Of a stretch of DNA of 64,000 nt, positions 10,201 through 19,779 are shown piece by piece. A model generated the notes under the pieces. It ran no database searches and was not told the origin of the DNA. It saw nothing but the letters and a program-made list of their open reading frames with translations. Both the position numbers and the translations under genes were made by a program. The first letter of the stretch is position 1. Each line of letters starts with the position of its first letter. The stretch is from Streptomyces sp. PH10-H1 (GTDB lineage: Bacteria > Actinomycetota > Actinomycetes > Streptomycetales > Streptomycetaceae), in assembly GCF_030063355.1 (NCBI RefSeq), contig NZ_JASISZ010000010.1, positions 62,001 through 126,000 of the forward strand, read 5' to 3'.

Positions 10201-11006
10201 TGGAGGAGCACGGCATCGAGCCGTCGGGACTGGTGGACGAGTACGGCCCGCACCATCCGGTGCCGCCGTCGCTGCCGGCCGAGGGCGAGGAGCTGCCGGA
10301 GGACCCGGAGCACCCGCGCAACCAGCCGAGGCCGTTCGTGCGCGTGGAGCAGGAGAAGCGGCTCAAGGCGGCGGAGAAGGCCTACCAGCAACTGGGGAAG
10401 GTCAATCCGCTGGCGCTGGAGGAGTTCTCCGCGCTGGAGGAGCGCCATAAGTTCCTGACCGAGCAGCTGGAGGACCTGAAGAAGACCCGGCTGGATCTGC
10501 TGCAGGTCGTCAAAGAGGTCGACGAGCGTGTTGAGCAGGTCTTCTCGGCGGCGTACCACGACACGGCGCGGGAGTTCGAGGGGGTGTTCTCGCGGCTCTT
10601 CCCCGGTGGCGAGGGCCGGCTGATCCTGACCGATCCGAACAATATGCTCACGACCGGCGTGGACGTCGAAGCGCGGCCGCCCGGGAAGAAGATCAAGCGG
10701 CTGTCGCTGCTGTCGGGTGGTGAGCGCTCGCTGACCGCGGTGGCGCTGCTGGTGTCGATCTTCAAGGCCCGGCCGAGCCCGTTCTATGTGATGGACGAGG
10801 TCGAGGCGGCGTTGGACGACACCAACCTGCAGCGGCTGATCCGGATCATGGAGGAGCTCCAGGAGAGTTCACAGCTTGTCGTGATCACCCACCAGAAGCG
10901 GACGATGGAGGTCGCCGATGCCCTGTACGGCGTATCCATGCAGGGCGATGGGGTCTCCAAGGTGATCAGCCAGCGGTTGCGCGAAGGCAAGCGGCAGACC
11001 GCCTGA
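7287..11006 (+). CDS. smc: Chromosome segregation ATPase SMC
   Basis: Condensin ATPase that organises and segregates chromosomes with ScpA/ScpB. The product is 1239 aa. Walker A GPNGSGKS is at residues 31-38. Long coiled coils flank a hinge at about residues 500-650, whose Ala/Gly-rich insert is partly low-complexity. The C-terminal head has the signature LSGGERSLTAVALL and Walker B FYVMDEVEAALDD. The GTG start at 7287 gives the canonical MHLKSLTLRGFKSFA N-terminus. It is a stand-alone gene bounded by terminators and followed by glcP. Confidence 0.97.
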   Translation: MHLKSLTLRGFKSFASATTLRFEPGITCVVGPNGSGKSNVVDALSWVMGEQGAKSLRGGKMEDVIFAGTTGRPPLGRAEVSLTIDNSDGVLPIEYAEVTITRIMFRNGGSEYQINGDTCRLLDIQELLSDSGIGREMHVIVGQGQLDSVLHADPMGRRAFIEEAAGVLKHRKRKEKALRKLDAMQANLARIQDLTNELRRQLKPLGRQAQVARRAAVIQADLRDARLRLLADDLVILREALRAEVADEASLKERRDAVERELAAALQRETALEEQVRALAPRLADAQATWYGLSQLAERVRGTIGLAEQRVRHATGQPAEERRGREPEDMEREAARIREQEAELTEALDAAQRALDDTVDHRAALERELAAEEQRLRSVARAIADRREGLARLQGQVNAARGRAGSAEAEIGRLATARDEARDRAESAQEEYEELKARVDGLEADDSELEERLDAAGREQQQAEEAFSAVREALTAAERERAALTARRDALALGLRRKDGTGALLAAGDRLSGLLGPAAELLTVAPGFEVPVAAALGAAADAIAVSGPSAAADALRLLRKEDAGRAALLVADGPSSGVWAGVARVEAGAATGAAPGEGGHSPATGPQPATMHQAAVAAAVPHARGEAATLTAGTRPAAALVGGPDDLLPAVRRLLRDTVVVETLTDAEALVAAHPGLTAVTAEGDVLAAHFAHGGSAGVPSLLEVRAVVDEAARELERLAALCGSLAEDQREAKEQRAAAARTVDALAQRRRAAEKEKSSVAQQLGRLAGQARAAGGEVERSASAVGRAEEALAVAMEEFEELSVRLGEAGETPGEEEPDTSVRDRLAADGANARQTEMEARLQVRTHEERVKGLAGRADGLDRAAQLERETRARAERRRARLEYEARVAAAVLAGARALLEYVAVSVSRAEEERAAAERARAEREAQLGEERRQGRELKAELDKLTDFVHKGEVLGAEKRLRIEQLETRSLEEHGIEPSGLVDEYGPHHPVPPSLPAEGEELPEDPEHPRNQPRPFVRVEQEKRLKAAEKAYQQLGKVNPLALEEFSALEERHKFLTEQLEDLKKTRLDLLQVVKEVDERVEQVFSAAYHDTAREFEGVFSRLFPGGEGRLILTDPNNMLTTGVDVEARPPGKKIKRLSLLSGGERSLTAVALLVSIFKARPSPFYVMDEVEAALDDTNLQRLIRIMEELQESSQLVVITHQKRTMEVADALYGVSMQGDGVSKVISQRLREGKRQTA

Positions 11007-11106
11007 CCCTTCCTGCACTCTTCCTGACTCTTCACGTCTTCAATGTTTGAACTCAAGCGAGTGATCTCTGTGCTCATGGCTGCTCGCGGCGACTGCTGAC
11101 CCCCTG

Positions 11107-11134
11107 TTGACTTCGAAACTTGAAGGCATAGTCT
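11107..11134 (+). promoter_or_regulatory. Probable promoter of glcP
   Basis: TTGACT (11107-11112) and TAGTCT (11129-11134), separated by 16 bp, resemble a housekeeping sigma promoter. They lie about 108 bp upstream of the glcP start in an AT-richer stretch. No transcription start was measured. Confidence 0.45.
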
Positions 11135-11241
11135 CGGCAACGTCACTTTTACATTCGAGTGGTGGCCGCCCGGGGGGCGGTCGACCCTGGAAGATCCAGC
11201 CCCTCACGCGAGGGCTCACCGCCGAGCCCCAGGAGTACACG

Positions 11242-12660
11242 TTGACCAGCACCGCACGTGCGGCCGGCCCGGAAGGCCGACTGGCTCATCCGGATCACCT
11301 CGGCCATGTCATCTTCATCACCGCGGCCGCCGCCATGGGCGGCTTTCTCTTCGGCTACGACAGCTCGGTGATCAACGGCGCCGTCGAGGGCATCCGCGGT
11401 AAATACGACATCGGATCCGCCACCCTCGCCCAGGTCATCGCCATCGCACTGATCGGCTGCGCCATCGGCGCCGCCACCGCGGGCCGTATCGCCGACCGCA
11501 TCGGCCGGATCCGCGTCATGCAGATCGCCGCCGTGCTCTTCACGATCAGCGCCGTGGGTTCCGCGCTGCCGTTCGCCCTGTGGGACCTCGCGATGTGGCG
11601 GGTGTTCGGCGGTATCGCCATCGGTATGGCCTCGGTGATCGGCCCCGCGTACATCGCCGAGGTCTCCCCGCCCGCCTACCGGGGACGGCTGGGCTCCTTC
11701 CAGCAGGCCGCCATCGTGGTCGGCATCGCCATCTCCCAGCTCGTCAACTGGGGCCTGCTCAACGCCGCCGGCGGCGACCAGCGCGGAAAACTGATGGGCC
11801 TGGAGGTCTGGCAGGTCATGCTGGGCGTGATGGTCGTGCCGGCCATCCTGTACGGGCTGCTGTCCTTCGCCATCCCCGAGTCGCCGCGCTTCCTCATCTC
11901 CGTCGGCAAGGTCGACACCGCGAAGCAGGTGCTCGCCGACGTCGAGGGCCGGCACATCGACCTCGACGCACGGGTCGCCGAGATCGACCACGCCATGCGC
12001 AGCGAGCACAAGTCCCGCTTCGGCGACCTGCTCGGCTCCCGGTTCGGATTCCTGCCGATCGTCTGGGTCGGCATCGGCCTCTCGGTCTTCCAGCAGCTCG
12101 TCGGCATCAACGTGGCGTTCTACTACTCGTCCACGCTGTGGCAGTCGGTGGGCATCGACCCGGGCAGCTCCTTCCTGTACTCGTTCACCACGTCGATCGT
12201 GAACATCATCGGCACCGTGATCGCGATGATCTTCGTCGACCGGATCGGCCGCAGGCCGCTCGCGCTGATCGGCTCCGTGGGTATGGCCGTCGCCCTGGGG
12301 CTGGAGGCCTGGGCCTTCTCCGCCAAGACCACCGCCGGGACGCTTCCCAACACCGAGGGCACCGTGGCGCTCATCGCCGCCCATGTCTTCGTGCTCTTCT
12401 TCGCCCTCTCGTGGGGTGTCGTGGTCTGGGTCTTCCTCGGCGAGATGTTCCCGAACCGGATCCGCGCCGCGGCGCTCGGCGTGGCCGCCTCGGCGCAGTG
12501 GATCGCCAACTGGGCGATCACCGCGAGCTTCCCGAGCCTGTCGGACTGGAACCTGTCGGCGACGTACGTCATCTACACCTGCTTCGCCCTGCTCTCGATC
12601 CCCTTCGTGCTCAAGTTCGTGAAGGAGACCAAGGGCAAGACCCTGGAGGAGATGGGGTAA
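11242..12660 (+). CDS. glcP: Glucose/H+ symporter GlcP (sugar MFS permease)
   Basis: A 12-TM sugar porter of the major facilitator superfamily, about 472 aa. It begins at TTG 11242, 6 nt after AGGAG (11231-11235). Family motifs include GGFLFGYDSSVINGA in TM1, GRIADRIGRIR in loop 2-3, PESPRFLI before the central loop and DRIGRRPLA in loop 8-9. It closely matches my recollection of S. coelicolor GlcP, the main glucose transporter, also in its position after smc. The frame is open upstream to 11107, but those residues are not family-like. Confidence 0.93.
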   Translation: MTSTARAAGPEGRLAHPDHLGHVIFITAAAAMGGFLFGYDSSVINGAVEGIRGKYDIGSATLAQVIAIALIGCAIGAATAGRIADRIGRIRVMQIAAVLFTISAVGSALPFALWDLAMWRVFGGIAIGMASVIGPAYIAEVSPPAYRGRLGSFQQAAIVVGIAISQLVNWGLLNAAGGDQRGKLMGLEVWQVMLGVMVVPAILYGLLSFAIPESPRFLISVGKVDTAKQVLADVEGRHIDLDARVAEIDHAMRSEHKSRFGDLLGSRFGFLPIVWVGIGLSVFQQLVGINVAFYYSSTLWQSVGIDPGSSFLYSFTTSIVNIIGTVIAMIFVDRIGRRPLALIGSVGMAVALGLEAWAFSAKTTAGTLPNTEGTVALIAAHVFVLFFALSWGVVVWVFLGEMFPNRIRAAALGVAASAQWIANWAITASFPSLSDWNLSATYVIYTCFALLSIPFVLKFVKETKGKTLEEMG

Positions 12661-12688
12661 CGCCCCGTCATGGGCGGGTCGTCACGCC

Positions 12689-13675
12689 TCACCCCTTCAG
12701 GCGGGGCAGGACCTGCTCCGCCAGCAGATGCAGGCTGCGCCAGCCCTCGTCGACCGGCATGCCCCCGCACAGGGGGTGCAGGACCAGGCTCGCCTGATCC
12801 CCGCCGGCCTCGGCGAGGGCGACGCATTCGTCGGGCGTGACGATCCGGTAGACACCTTCGCCGCGCAGCTCCTCGACCCCGGTGGCGGCGGAGCGCACCG
12901 CGGACCGGATGTCGGCGGACTGCCAGGAGGCGTACATCCGGGCCTCGTGCAGCAGGTGCTCGCCGTACTGCGCCCAGGCGCGGTCGGGGTCCTCGGCGAT
13001 GTGCAGCAGCGGGACCTTCGCCGGCGGCATCATGCACCAACCCTCGGTGCCGTACTCGGCGAGCCGCTCCTGGTAGTACGCCTCCAGTTCCGGCAGATGC
13101 GCGCTCGGGAACAGCGGCAGACCGAGCCGGGCGGCGCGGCGGGCGGCGGCCTTCGAGCTGCCGCCGACCAGCAGCAGCGGATGGGGCCGGGTGAACGGGC
13201 GCGGGGTGACCCGTACCGTTCTGCCGCGGTAGGCGAAGGGCTCGCCGGTCCACGCGGACAGGAGCGTCTCCAGGATCTCGTCCTGGAGCTTGCCGCGCCG
13301 CGTCCAGTCCTGGCCGTGCGCGTCGTATTCCGCCTGCCGGTAGCCGATGCCGGCCACGGTCACGAGCCGGCCGCCGCTGAGCAGGTCCAGGACGGCGATG
13401 TCCTCGGCGAGCCGCAGTGGATCGTAGAGCGGGCCGATCAAGGCGGAGATGGTGACCGCGATCCGGCGGGTGGCGCCGAAGACCGCGCCCGCGAAGGTGA
13501 GGGGCGAGGGCAGCCAGCCGTTGGCCGCGCCGTGGTGTTCCTCGGTCTGGATGGTGCCGACGCCGCGGTCGTCGGCGTAGGCCGCCATTTCGAGGGCCGC
13601 CTTGTAGCGGGCGCTCAGCGACGAGGGTTCGGCCGCGGGATCGACGAGGTTGAAACGGACGACCGTGATGGGCAT
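12689..13675 (-). CDS. LLM-class flavin-dependent oxidoreductase
   Basis: A luciferase-like monooxygenase-fold protein of 328 aa that uses F420 or FMN. It starts at ATG 13675 (MPITVVRFNLVDP). Family features are EEHHGAANGWLPSP, the phosphate-binding region around SGGRLVTVAGIGYR, and LLVGGSSKAAARRAARLGLP. The substrate is unknown. It is convergent with glcP and divergent from ftsY. Confidence 0.87.
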   Translation of the reverse strand: MPITVVRFNLVDPAAEPSSLSARYKAALEMAAYADDRGVGTIQTEEHHGAANGWLPSPLTFAGAVFGATRRIAVTISALIGPLYDPLRLAEDIAVLDLLSGGRLVTVAGIGYRQAEYDAHGQDWTRRGKLQDEILETLLSAWTGEPFAYRGRTVRVTPRPFTRPHPLLLVGGSSKAAARRAARLGLPLFPSAHLPELEAYYQERLAEYGTEGWCMMPPAKVPLLHIAEDPDRAWAQYGEHLLHEARMYASWQSADIRSAVRSAATGVEELRGEGVYRIVTPDECVALAEAGGDQASLVLHPLCGGMPVDEGWRSLHLLAEQVLPRLKG

Positions 13676-13826
13676 GGCAGACGTTTCCCTTCGCCGGTGA
13701 TGGGCCAGATGGACGCTAGCTGACGGCATGTCAGATTGGTAGGGGCGCGCGCCCGCGGCGCACGGGCCGGCCCGGAGGGCGCCCCGGCACCCGGCCGCAT
13801 CGACGGGGACGGCGCGGCGACGGCGC

Positions 13827-13851
13827 GGGGACCGGGCCGGGCGGGGCCGGG
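13827..13851 (+). other. Potential G-quadruplex upstream of ftsY
   Basis: Five runs of three or four G separated by 1-3 nt (GGGG, GGG, GGG, GGGG, GGG) satisfy the usual G4 pattern on the + strand. They are followed by two perfect tandem copies of GGAGGCCGGAGC at 13853-13876. They lie in the 276-bp gap between the LLM gene and ftsY. Confidence 0.5.
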
Positions 13852-13951
13852 CGGAGGCCGGAGCGGAGGCCGGAGCGAGGGAGGGGGAGCCGACCGGGCC
13901 GGGCGGTCTTTGTCGCGGCCACCCGCGCACGTGACCGATACTGGTTCGGAT

Positions 13952-15157
13952 ATGGAAACCGTCATCCTTGCTGTAGTCATCGCCCTGGTCGCGGTCGTCG
14001 CGGCCGGCGGACTGGTGGTCGGCAGCCGCCGCAAGAAGCAGCTGCCGCCCGCACCGCCGAGCACGCCGACCATCACCACGCCGCCCGCCGAGCCAGGCGT
14101 CGGGGACGAGGCGGAAGTCCCACGGGACGAACCCCGCCGGACGATCGAAGAGGTCGTCCTCCCCGAAACGCCTGGCGTGCCGGACGCCGTGGAGGAGCTG
14201 CCGTTCCCGGCCGCTCCGGAAATCGAGCAGCCGGAACCCAGCGCGGGCCGCCTGGTGCGGCTGCGCTCCCGGCTGTCGCGTTCACAGAACACCCTCGGCA
14301 AGGGGCTGCTCGCGCTGCTCTCCCGCGAGCACCTCGACGAGGACACCTGGGAGGAGATCGAGTCCATCCTGATCACCGCCGATGTGGGTGTCGCGCCGAC
14401 GCAGGAGCTGGTGGACCGGCTGCGCAGCCGGGTGAAGGTGCTCGGCACCCGCACCCCCGCCGATCTGCGCGCCCTGCTGCGCGAGGAGCTGCTGACGCTG
14501 GTCGACCCCTCGCTGGACCGGGTGCTGCGTACCGAGAGCCATGAGACGACACCGGCCGTGGTGCTGGTCGTCGGCGTCAACGGCACCGGCAAGACCACGA
14601 CCACTGGCAAGCTCGCCCGCGTCCTGGTGGCCGACGGCCGCAGTGTGGTGCTGGGCGCGGCGGACACCTTCCGTGCCGCCGCCGCCGACCAGCTGCAGAC
14701 CTGGGGCCAGCGGGTCGGTGCCCGCACCGTGCGCGGACCCGAGGGCGGCGACCCGGCGTCGGTCGCCTTCGAGGCAGTGAAGGAAGGTATCTCCGCGGGT
14801 GCGGACACCGTCCTGATCGACACCGCGGGCCGGCTTCACACCAAGACCGGTCTGATGGACGAGCTGGGCAAGGTCAAGCGGGTCGTGGAGAAGCACGGCC
14901 CGGTCGACGAGGTGCTGCTGGTGCTCGACGCGACCACCGGGCAGAACGGACTGGTGCAGGCCCGGGTCTTCTCCGAGGTCGTGGACATCACCGGCATCGT
15001 GCTCACCAAGCTGGACGGCACCGCCAAGGGCGGCATCGTGATCGCGGTCCAGCGCGAGCTGGGCGTTCCGGTGAAGCTGATCGGTCTGGGCGAGGGCGCG
15101 GACGATCTGGCGCCCTTCGAGCCCGAGGCGTTCGTCGACGCCCTGATCGGCGACTGA
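13952..15157 (+). CDS. ftsY: Signal recognition particle receptor FtsY
   Basis: SRP receptor GTPase for co-translational membrane targeting, partner of Ffh (encoded at 22406). The product is 401 aa. The N-terminal hydrophobic segment (METVILAVVIALVAVVAAGG) anchors it in the membrane and is followed by RRKK and an acidic Pro/Glu-rich A domain. The NG domain has G1 GVNGTGKTTT, DTFRAAAADQL, G3 DTAGR and G4 TKLDGTAKGG. ATG 13952 gives the membrane anchor at residue 1; GTG 13931 is an alternative. The transcript ends at the hairpin at 15200. Confidence 0.96.
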   Translation: METVILAVVIALVAVVAAGGLVVGSRRKKQLPPAPPSTPTITTPPAEPGVGDEAEVPRDEPRRTIEEVVLPETPGVPDAVEELPFPAAPEIEQPEPSAGRLVRLRSRLSRSQNTLGKGLLALLSREHLDEDTWEEIESILITADVGVAPTQELVDRLRSRVKVLGTRTPADLRALLREELLTLVDPSLDRVLRTESHETTPAVVLVVGVNGTGKTTTTGKLARVLVADGRSVVLGAADTFRAAAADQLQTWGQRVGARTVRGPEGGDPASVAFEAVKEGISAGADTVLIDTAGRLHTKTGLMDELGKVKRVVEKHGPVDEVLLVLDATTGQNGLVQARVFSEVVDITGIVLTKLDGTAKGGIVIAVQRELGVPVKLIGLGEGADDLAPFEPEAFVDALIGD

Positions 15158-15199
15158 GACGACCTGTCCGGCCGGCCAACGGCCGCGAGAGTTGTATAC

Positions 15200-15233
15200 G
15201 TAAGGGGCGCCCCTCCCGAAGGGCGCCCCTTAC
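15200..15233 (+). terminator. Terminator hairpin after ftsY
   Basis: A perfect 13-bp stem, GTAAGGGGCGCCC (15200-15212) with its complement (15221-15233), around an 8-nt loop, 42 nt after the ftsY stop. It is symmetric, so it may also serve the convergent gene ending at 15366. Confidence 0.8.
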
Positions 15234-15300
15234 GCCTCCCCGGGATATGGCTTCGGCGGCCGGATGGCGGTCGGCGGTCGCCGGGGAAGAGCGGCTCGGT

Positions 15301-15356
15301 GTGCTGCGCTCGATGTGCTGCGCTCAGTGCAATGCAGTCGGTGTGCTGCTCTCAGT
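15301..15356. repeat. Imperfect 14-bp direct repeats
   Basis: Copies GTGCTGCGCTCGAT (15301-15314), GTGCTGCGCTCAGT (15315-15328) and GTGCTGCTCTCAGT (15343-15356) lie just downstream of the prim-pol-like gene. The role is unknown; slipped-strand expansion is the simplest explanation. Confidence 0.6.
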
Positions 15357-15365
15357 GTGGCGCTG

Positions 15366-16049
15366 TCAGGACCGTACGAGCCAGGGGCCGGGCGCGCGGT
15401 CGCGGTGGCAGACGTACGCCAGGGTGCCGAGCAGCAGCCGGGCCTCCGGCGGCTGGTGGACCGAGTCGAGCATCGGGGACCTGAGCCAGCGCACGGGCCC
15501 ATGGCCGCCGAGGTCGGACGGCGGGGCGGTGACGTGGTCGCCGAGCCCCAGGCAGCGCAGATCGAGGTCGGCGTCGTCCCAGCCCATCCGGTAGAGCAGG
15601 TGGGGGAGCTCGGACGCGGCGCCCGGCGCGACGAAGAACTGCGCACGGCCGGTCGGGGTGACCAGCACAGGACCGAGCCGCAGCCCCATCCGCTCCAGCC
15701 GCACCAGAGCGCGGCGCCCGGAGTGCTCCGCAACGTCGATCACGTCGAAGGTGCGGCCCACCGGCAACAGCACCGCCGCTCCCGGTACCTGCTCCCACGC
15801 CGCCGCGGCCTGTTCCAGGGTCGCGCCGCCCGGGATCTCGTCGGCGAAGACCAGCGGGTGGGCTCCGGGCTCCTTGCAGCCGGGGTCACCGCAGGAGCAG
15901 ACCCCGCCGCCGCGGGCGGCGCGCGCTCCCGGCGTGACCGCCCAGCCGCACAACCCCGTGTACTCCGCCACCGTGGTGCACGCCGTGGCGCGTTCCCTGC
16001 GGCGCGAGCCGGACCGGATATCCCGAATGCCGCCGATCGTGAAACCCAT
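15366..16049 (-). CDS. Bifunctional DNA primase/polymerase (prim-pol N-domain-like) protein
   Basis: A 227-residue protein resembling the N-terminal prim-pol domain found in actinobacterial replication and plasmid proteins. It has a Cys cluster (CSCGDPGCKEPGAHPL) typical of that domain, a WEQVPGAAVLLPVGRTFDVIDV segment holding an acidic pair, and VTPTGRAQFFV. It lacks a helicase part, so it is a stand-alone chromosomal copy. A gene of this kind is conserved between ftsY and nsdA in Streptomyces. Whether it has polymerase activity is not known to me; several acidic residues expected at the active site are hard to assign. Confidence 0.75.
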   Translation of the reverse strand: MGFTIGGIRDIRSGSRRRERATACTTVAEYTGLCGWAVTPGARAARGGGVCSCGDPGCKEPGAHPLVFADEIPGGATLEQAAAAWEQVPGAAVLLPVGRTFDVIDVAEHSGRRALVRLERMGLRLGPVLVTPTGRAQFFVAPGAASELPHLLYRMGWDDADLDLRCLGLGDHVTAPPSDLGGHGPVRWLRSPMLDSVHQPPEARLLLGTLAYVCHRDRAPGPWLVRS

Positions 16050-16325
16050 GACACCCCCAACGGGTCGCAGTCGCCGATGGTTACGCCCCTGCCTGACCGG
16101 CGTGTGTCAAGTGAATCGTGTGCAGCCGCGGAGGAGTTCATTCGAAGGGGTGGCGAATGGTGGCGTTTCCGTGGTGGCACTCGCCGGATGGGTGATCGTA
16201 GGATTACTTTCGGTTCGTGAGGCCAGCCATGTGTCCCTTCCGGGTATGCCGGAGGCAAGATATCGGCCCGGACTCAACGGGCCTTGGCCGTAAGGGCGTT
16301 GGGCGACTCGGATGGGGGCCTACCG

Positions 16326-17786
16326 GTGGGCGGCACACAAGACAAGCAGCCCAACGCGCAGTTGAACTCGTGGTTCGTGCGCAGTGGCTGGTCGAAGGGC
16401 GAGTTGGCACGTCAGGTCAACCGCAGGGCGCGTCAGATGGGCGCCCACCACATCAGCACCGACACCTCCAGGGTGCGGCGCTGGCTCGACGGCGAGCAGC
16501 CGCGCGAGCCGATCCCGCGCATCATGTCCGAGCTCTTCTCCGAGCGATTCGGCTGTGTGGTCCCGGTCGAGGACCTGGGACTGCGATCCGCGCACCAGTC
16601 ACCGTCCGAATCGGGCGTGGACCTGCCCTGGGCGGGCCCCCAGACGGTCCAGCTGATCAACGAGTTCTCCCGCAGCGACCTGATGCTCGGCCGTCGCGGC
16701 TTCCTCGGAGCCTCGTTGGCTCTCTCGGCGGGGCCCGCCCTCGTCGAGCCGATGCAGCGGTGGCTGGTGCCCACCTCGCTCGGCGGCTTCCCGCCGCCGG
16801 CCACCGGGGTGCCGCGTGATACCGGCAACCGGCCGAACCGGCTGTCCGAGCCGGAAATGCAGCTGCTGGAGACCACCACCGTGATGTTCCGGACGTGGGA
16901 CAGCCAGTGCGGTGGCGGCCTGCGCCGCAAGGCGGTCGTCGGCCAGCTTCACGAGGTGACGGACCTGCTGCAGGAGTCGCACCGGGAGGCGGTCGCCAAG
17001 CGCCTCTACCGGGTGACCGGCGACCTCGCCGCGCTGGCGGGCTGGATGAGCTACGACGTCGGTCTGCAGCCCACCGCGCAGAAGTACTTCGTCCTGGCGC
17101 TGCACGCCGCCAAGGAGGCGGCGGACCGTCCGCTGGGCGCGTTCATCCTCTCCAGCATGAGCCGCCAGATGATCCACCTGAACCGGCCGGACGACGCGCT
17201 GGAGCTCATCCACCTCGCCCAGTACGGCAGCCGCGACTCGGCCACCGCCACCACCCAGGCGATGCTGCACGCGGTCGAGGCGCGCGCCTACGCCAACATG
17301 GGCCAGGTCAGCAAGTGCCACCGGGCGGTGCGGATGGCCGAGGACGCCTTCACCGAGACCCGCGGCAGCGAGGACCCGGACTGGATCAGCTTCTTCAACG
17401 AGGCCGAGCTGAACGCGGAGAACGCCCACTCCTACCGCGATCTCGCCTACGTGGCCGGCCGCAGCTCCACCTACGCCTCGCTCGCCCACCCGGTCATGGA
17501 GCGTGCGGTCGAGCTGTTCGGCCAGGACGCCGTCCACCAGCGTGCGTACGCCCTCAACCTCATCGGTATGGCCACCGTCCACCTGCTGGAGCGCAACCCC
17601 GAGCAGGCCGCCGATATGACCCACCAGGCCATCTCGGTGGCCAGGAAAGTGCGCTCGGAGCGGGTGAACACCCGGATCCGCAAGACCGCCGACACCGCGA
17701 TGCGCGACTTCGGAGAGGTGGCGGAGGTCATCGACCTCTCCGAGCGGCTGGCGGTCGAGCTCCCCGAAGTGGCCGAAACCGCCTAG
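16326..17786 (+). CDS. nsdA: NsdA, negative regulator of sporulation and antibiotic production
   Basis: A 486-residue cytoplasmic regulator. In S. coelicolor, loss of NsdA increases actinorhodin and sporulation. The N-terminal part (SWFVRSGWSKGELARQVN, then HISTDTSRVRRWLDGE) looks like a helix-turn-helix DNA-binding domain. The remaining 300 residues are alpha-helical TPR-like repeats with conserved GWMSYDVGLQPTAQKYF and SRQMIHLNRPDDALELI. GTG 16326 follows GGGGG by 7 nt and fits the homologue start; an upstream TTG at 16284 is less likely. It is a single gene, with amtB following after a 278-bp regulatory gap. Confidence 0.92.
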   Translation: MGGTQDKQPNAQLNSWFVRSGWSKGELARQVNRRARQMGAHHISTDTSRVRRWLDGEQPREPIPRIMSELFSERFGCVVPVEDLGLRSAHQSPSESGVDLPWAGPQTVQLINEFSRSDLMLGRRGFLGASLALSAGPALVEPMQRWLVPTSLGGFPPPATGVPRDTGNRPNRLSEPEMQLLETTTVMFRTWDSQCGGGLRRKAVVGQLHEVTDLLQESHREAVAKRLYRVTGDLAALAGWMSYDVGLQPTAQKYFVLALHAAKEAADRPLGAFILSSMSRQMIHLNRPDDALELIHLAQYGSRDSATATTQAMLHAVEARAYANMGQVSKCHRAVRMAEDAFTETRGSEDPDWISFFNEAELNAENAHSYRDLAYVAGRSSTYASLAHPVMERAVELFGQDAVHQRAYALNLIGMATVHLLERNPEQAADMTHQAISVARKVRSERVNTRIRKTADTAMRDFGEVAEVIDLSERLAVELPEVAETA

Positions 17787-17946
17787 TCGGCGGCGTCTCC
17801 AGACTCCGGCCGCGGCAGTCCACCCGAACAGCCCGACTCGGCTCCCCCACGCCAGGTCAACCGGGTGGCTTCCGCGGCCGGTCCCGTATACGGCGACCGC
17901 GCCCTCCGGGAACGGTTCATCTTCACGTAACACGCGCGACGTCTTC

Positions 17947-17984
17947 GTCACCGCGGCGAAACACCCTGCGGCATCACCGGAAAC
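17947..17984 (+). promoter_or_regulatory. GlnR box upstream of amtB-glnK-glnD
   Basis: Half-sites GTCAC (17947), GAAAC (17958), CGGCA (17969) and GAAAC (17980), each separated by exactly 6 nt, match the Streptomyces GlnR pattern gTnAc-n6-GaAAc twice over, with the third half-site degenerate. It is about 80 bp upstream of amtB, so nitrogen limitation should activate the operon through GlnR. Confidence 0.75.
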
Positions 17985-18064
17985 CCGGCTGGGACAACCT
18001 CTGGGCGATAACCGGCCCACCCAGCTCGGTCCCGCAGGGCCGCTCGGATGACGAGGAGACGCCG

Positions 18065-19752
<1,688 letters not shown>

Positions 19753-19779
19753 CAAATAGCGCCCAGCGCTGGAGCACAT

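Noticed and set aside
7143-10559. A very long antisense open frame opposite smc
   Set aside because: Its composition (Arg/Leu/Gly/Val-rich low complexity) is that of a shadow frame, and smc on the other strand is unambiguous.
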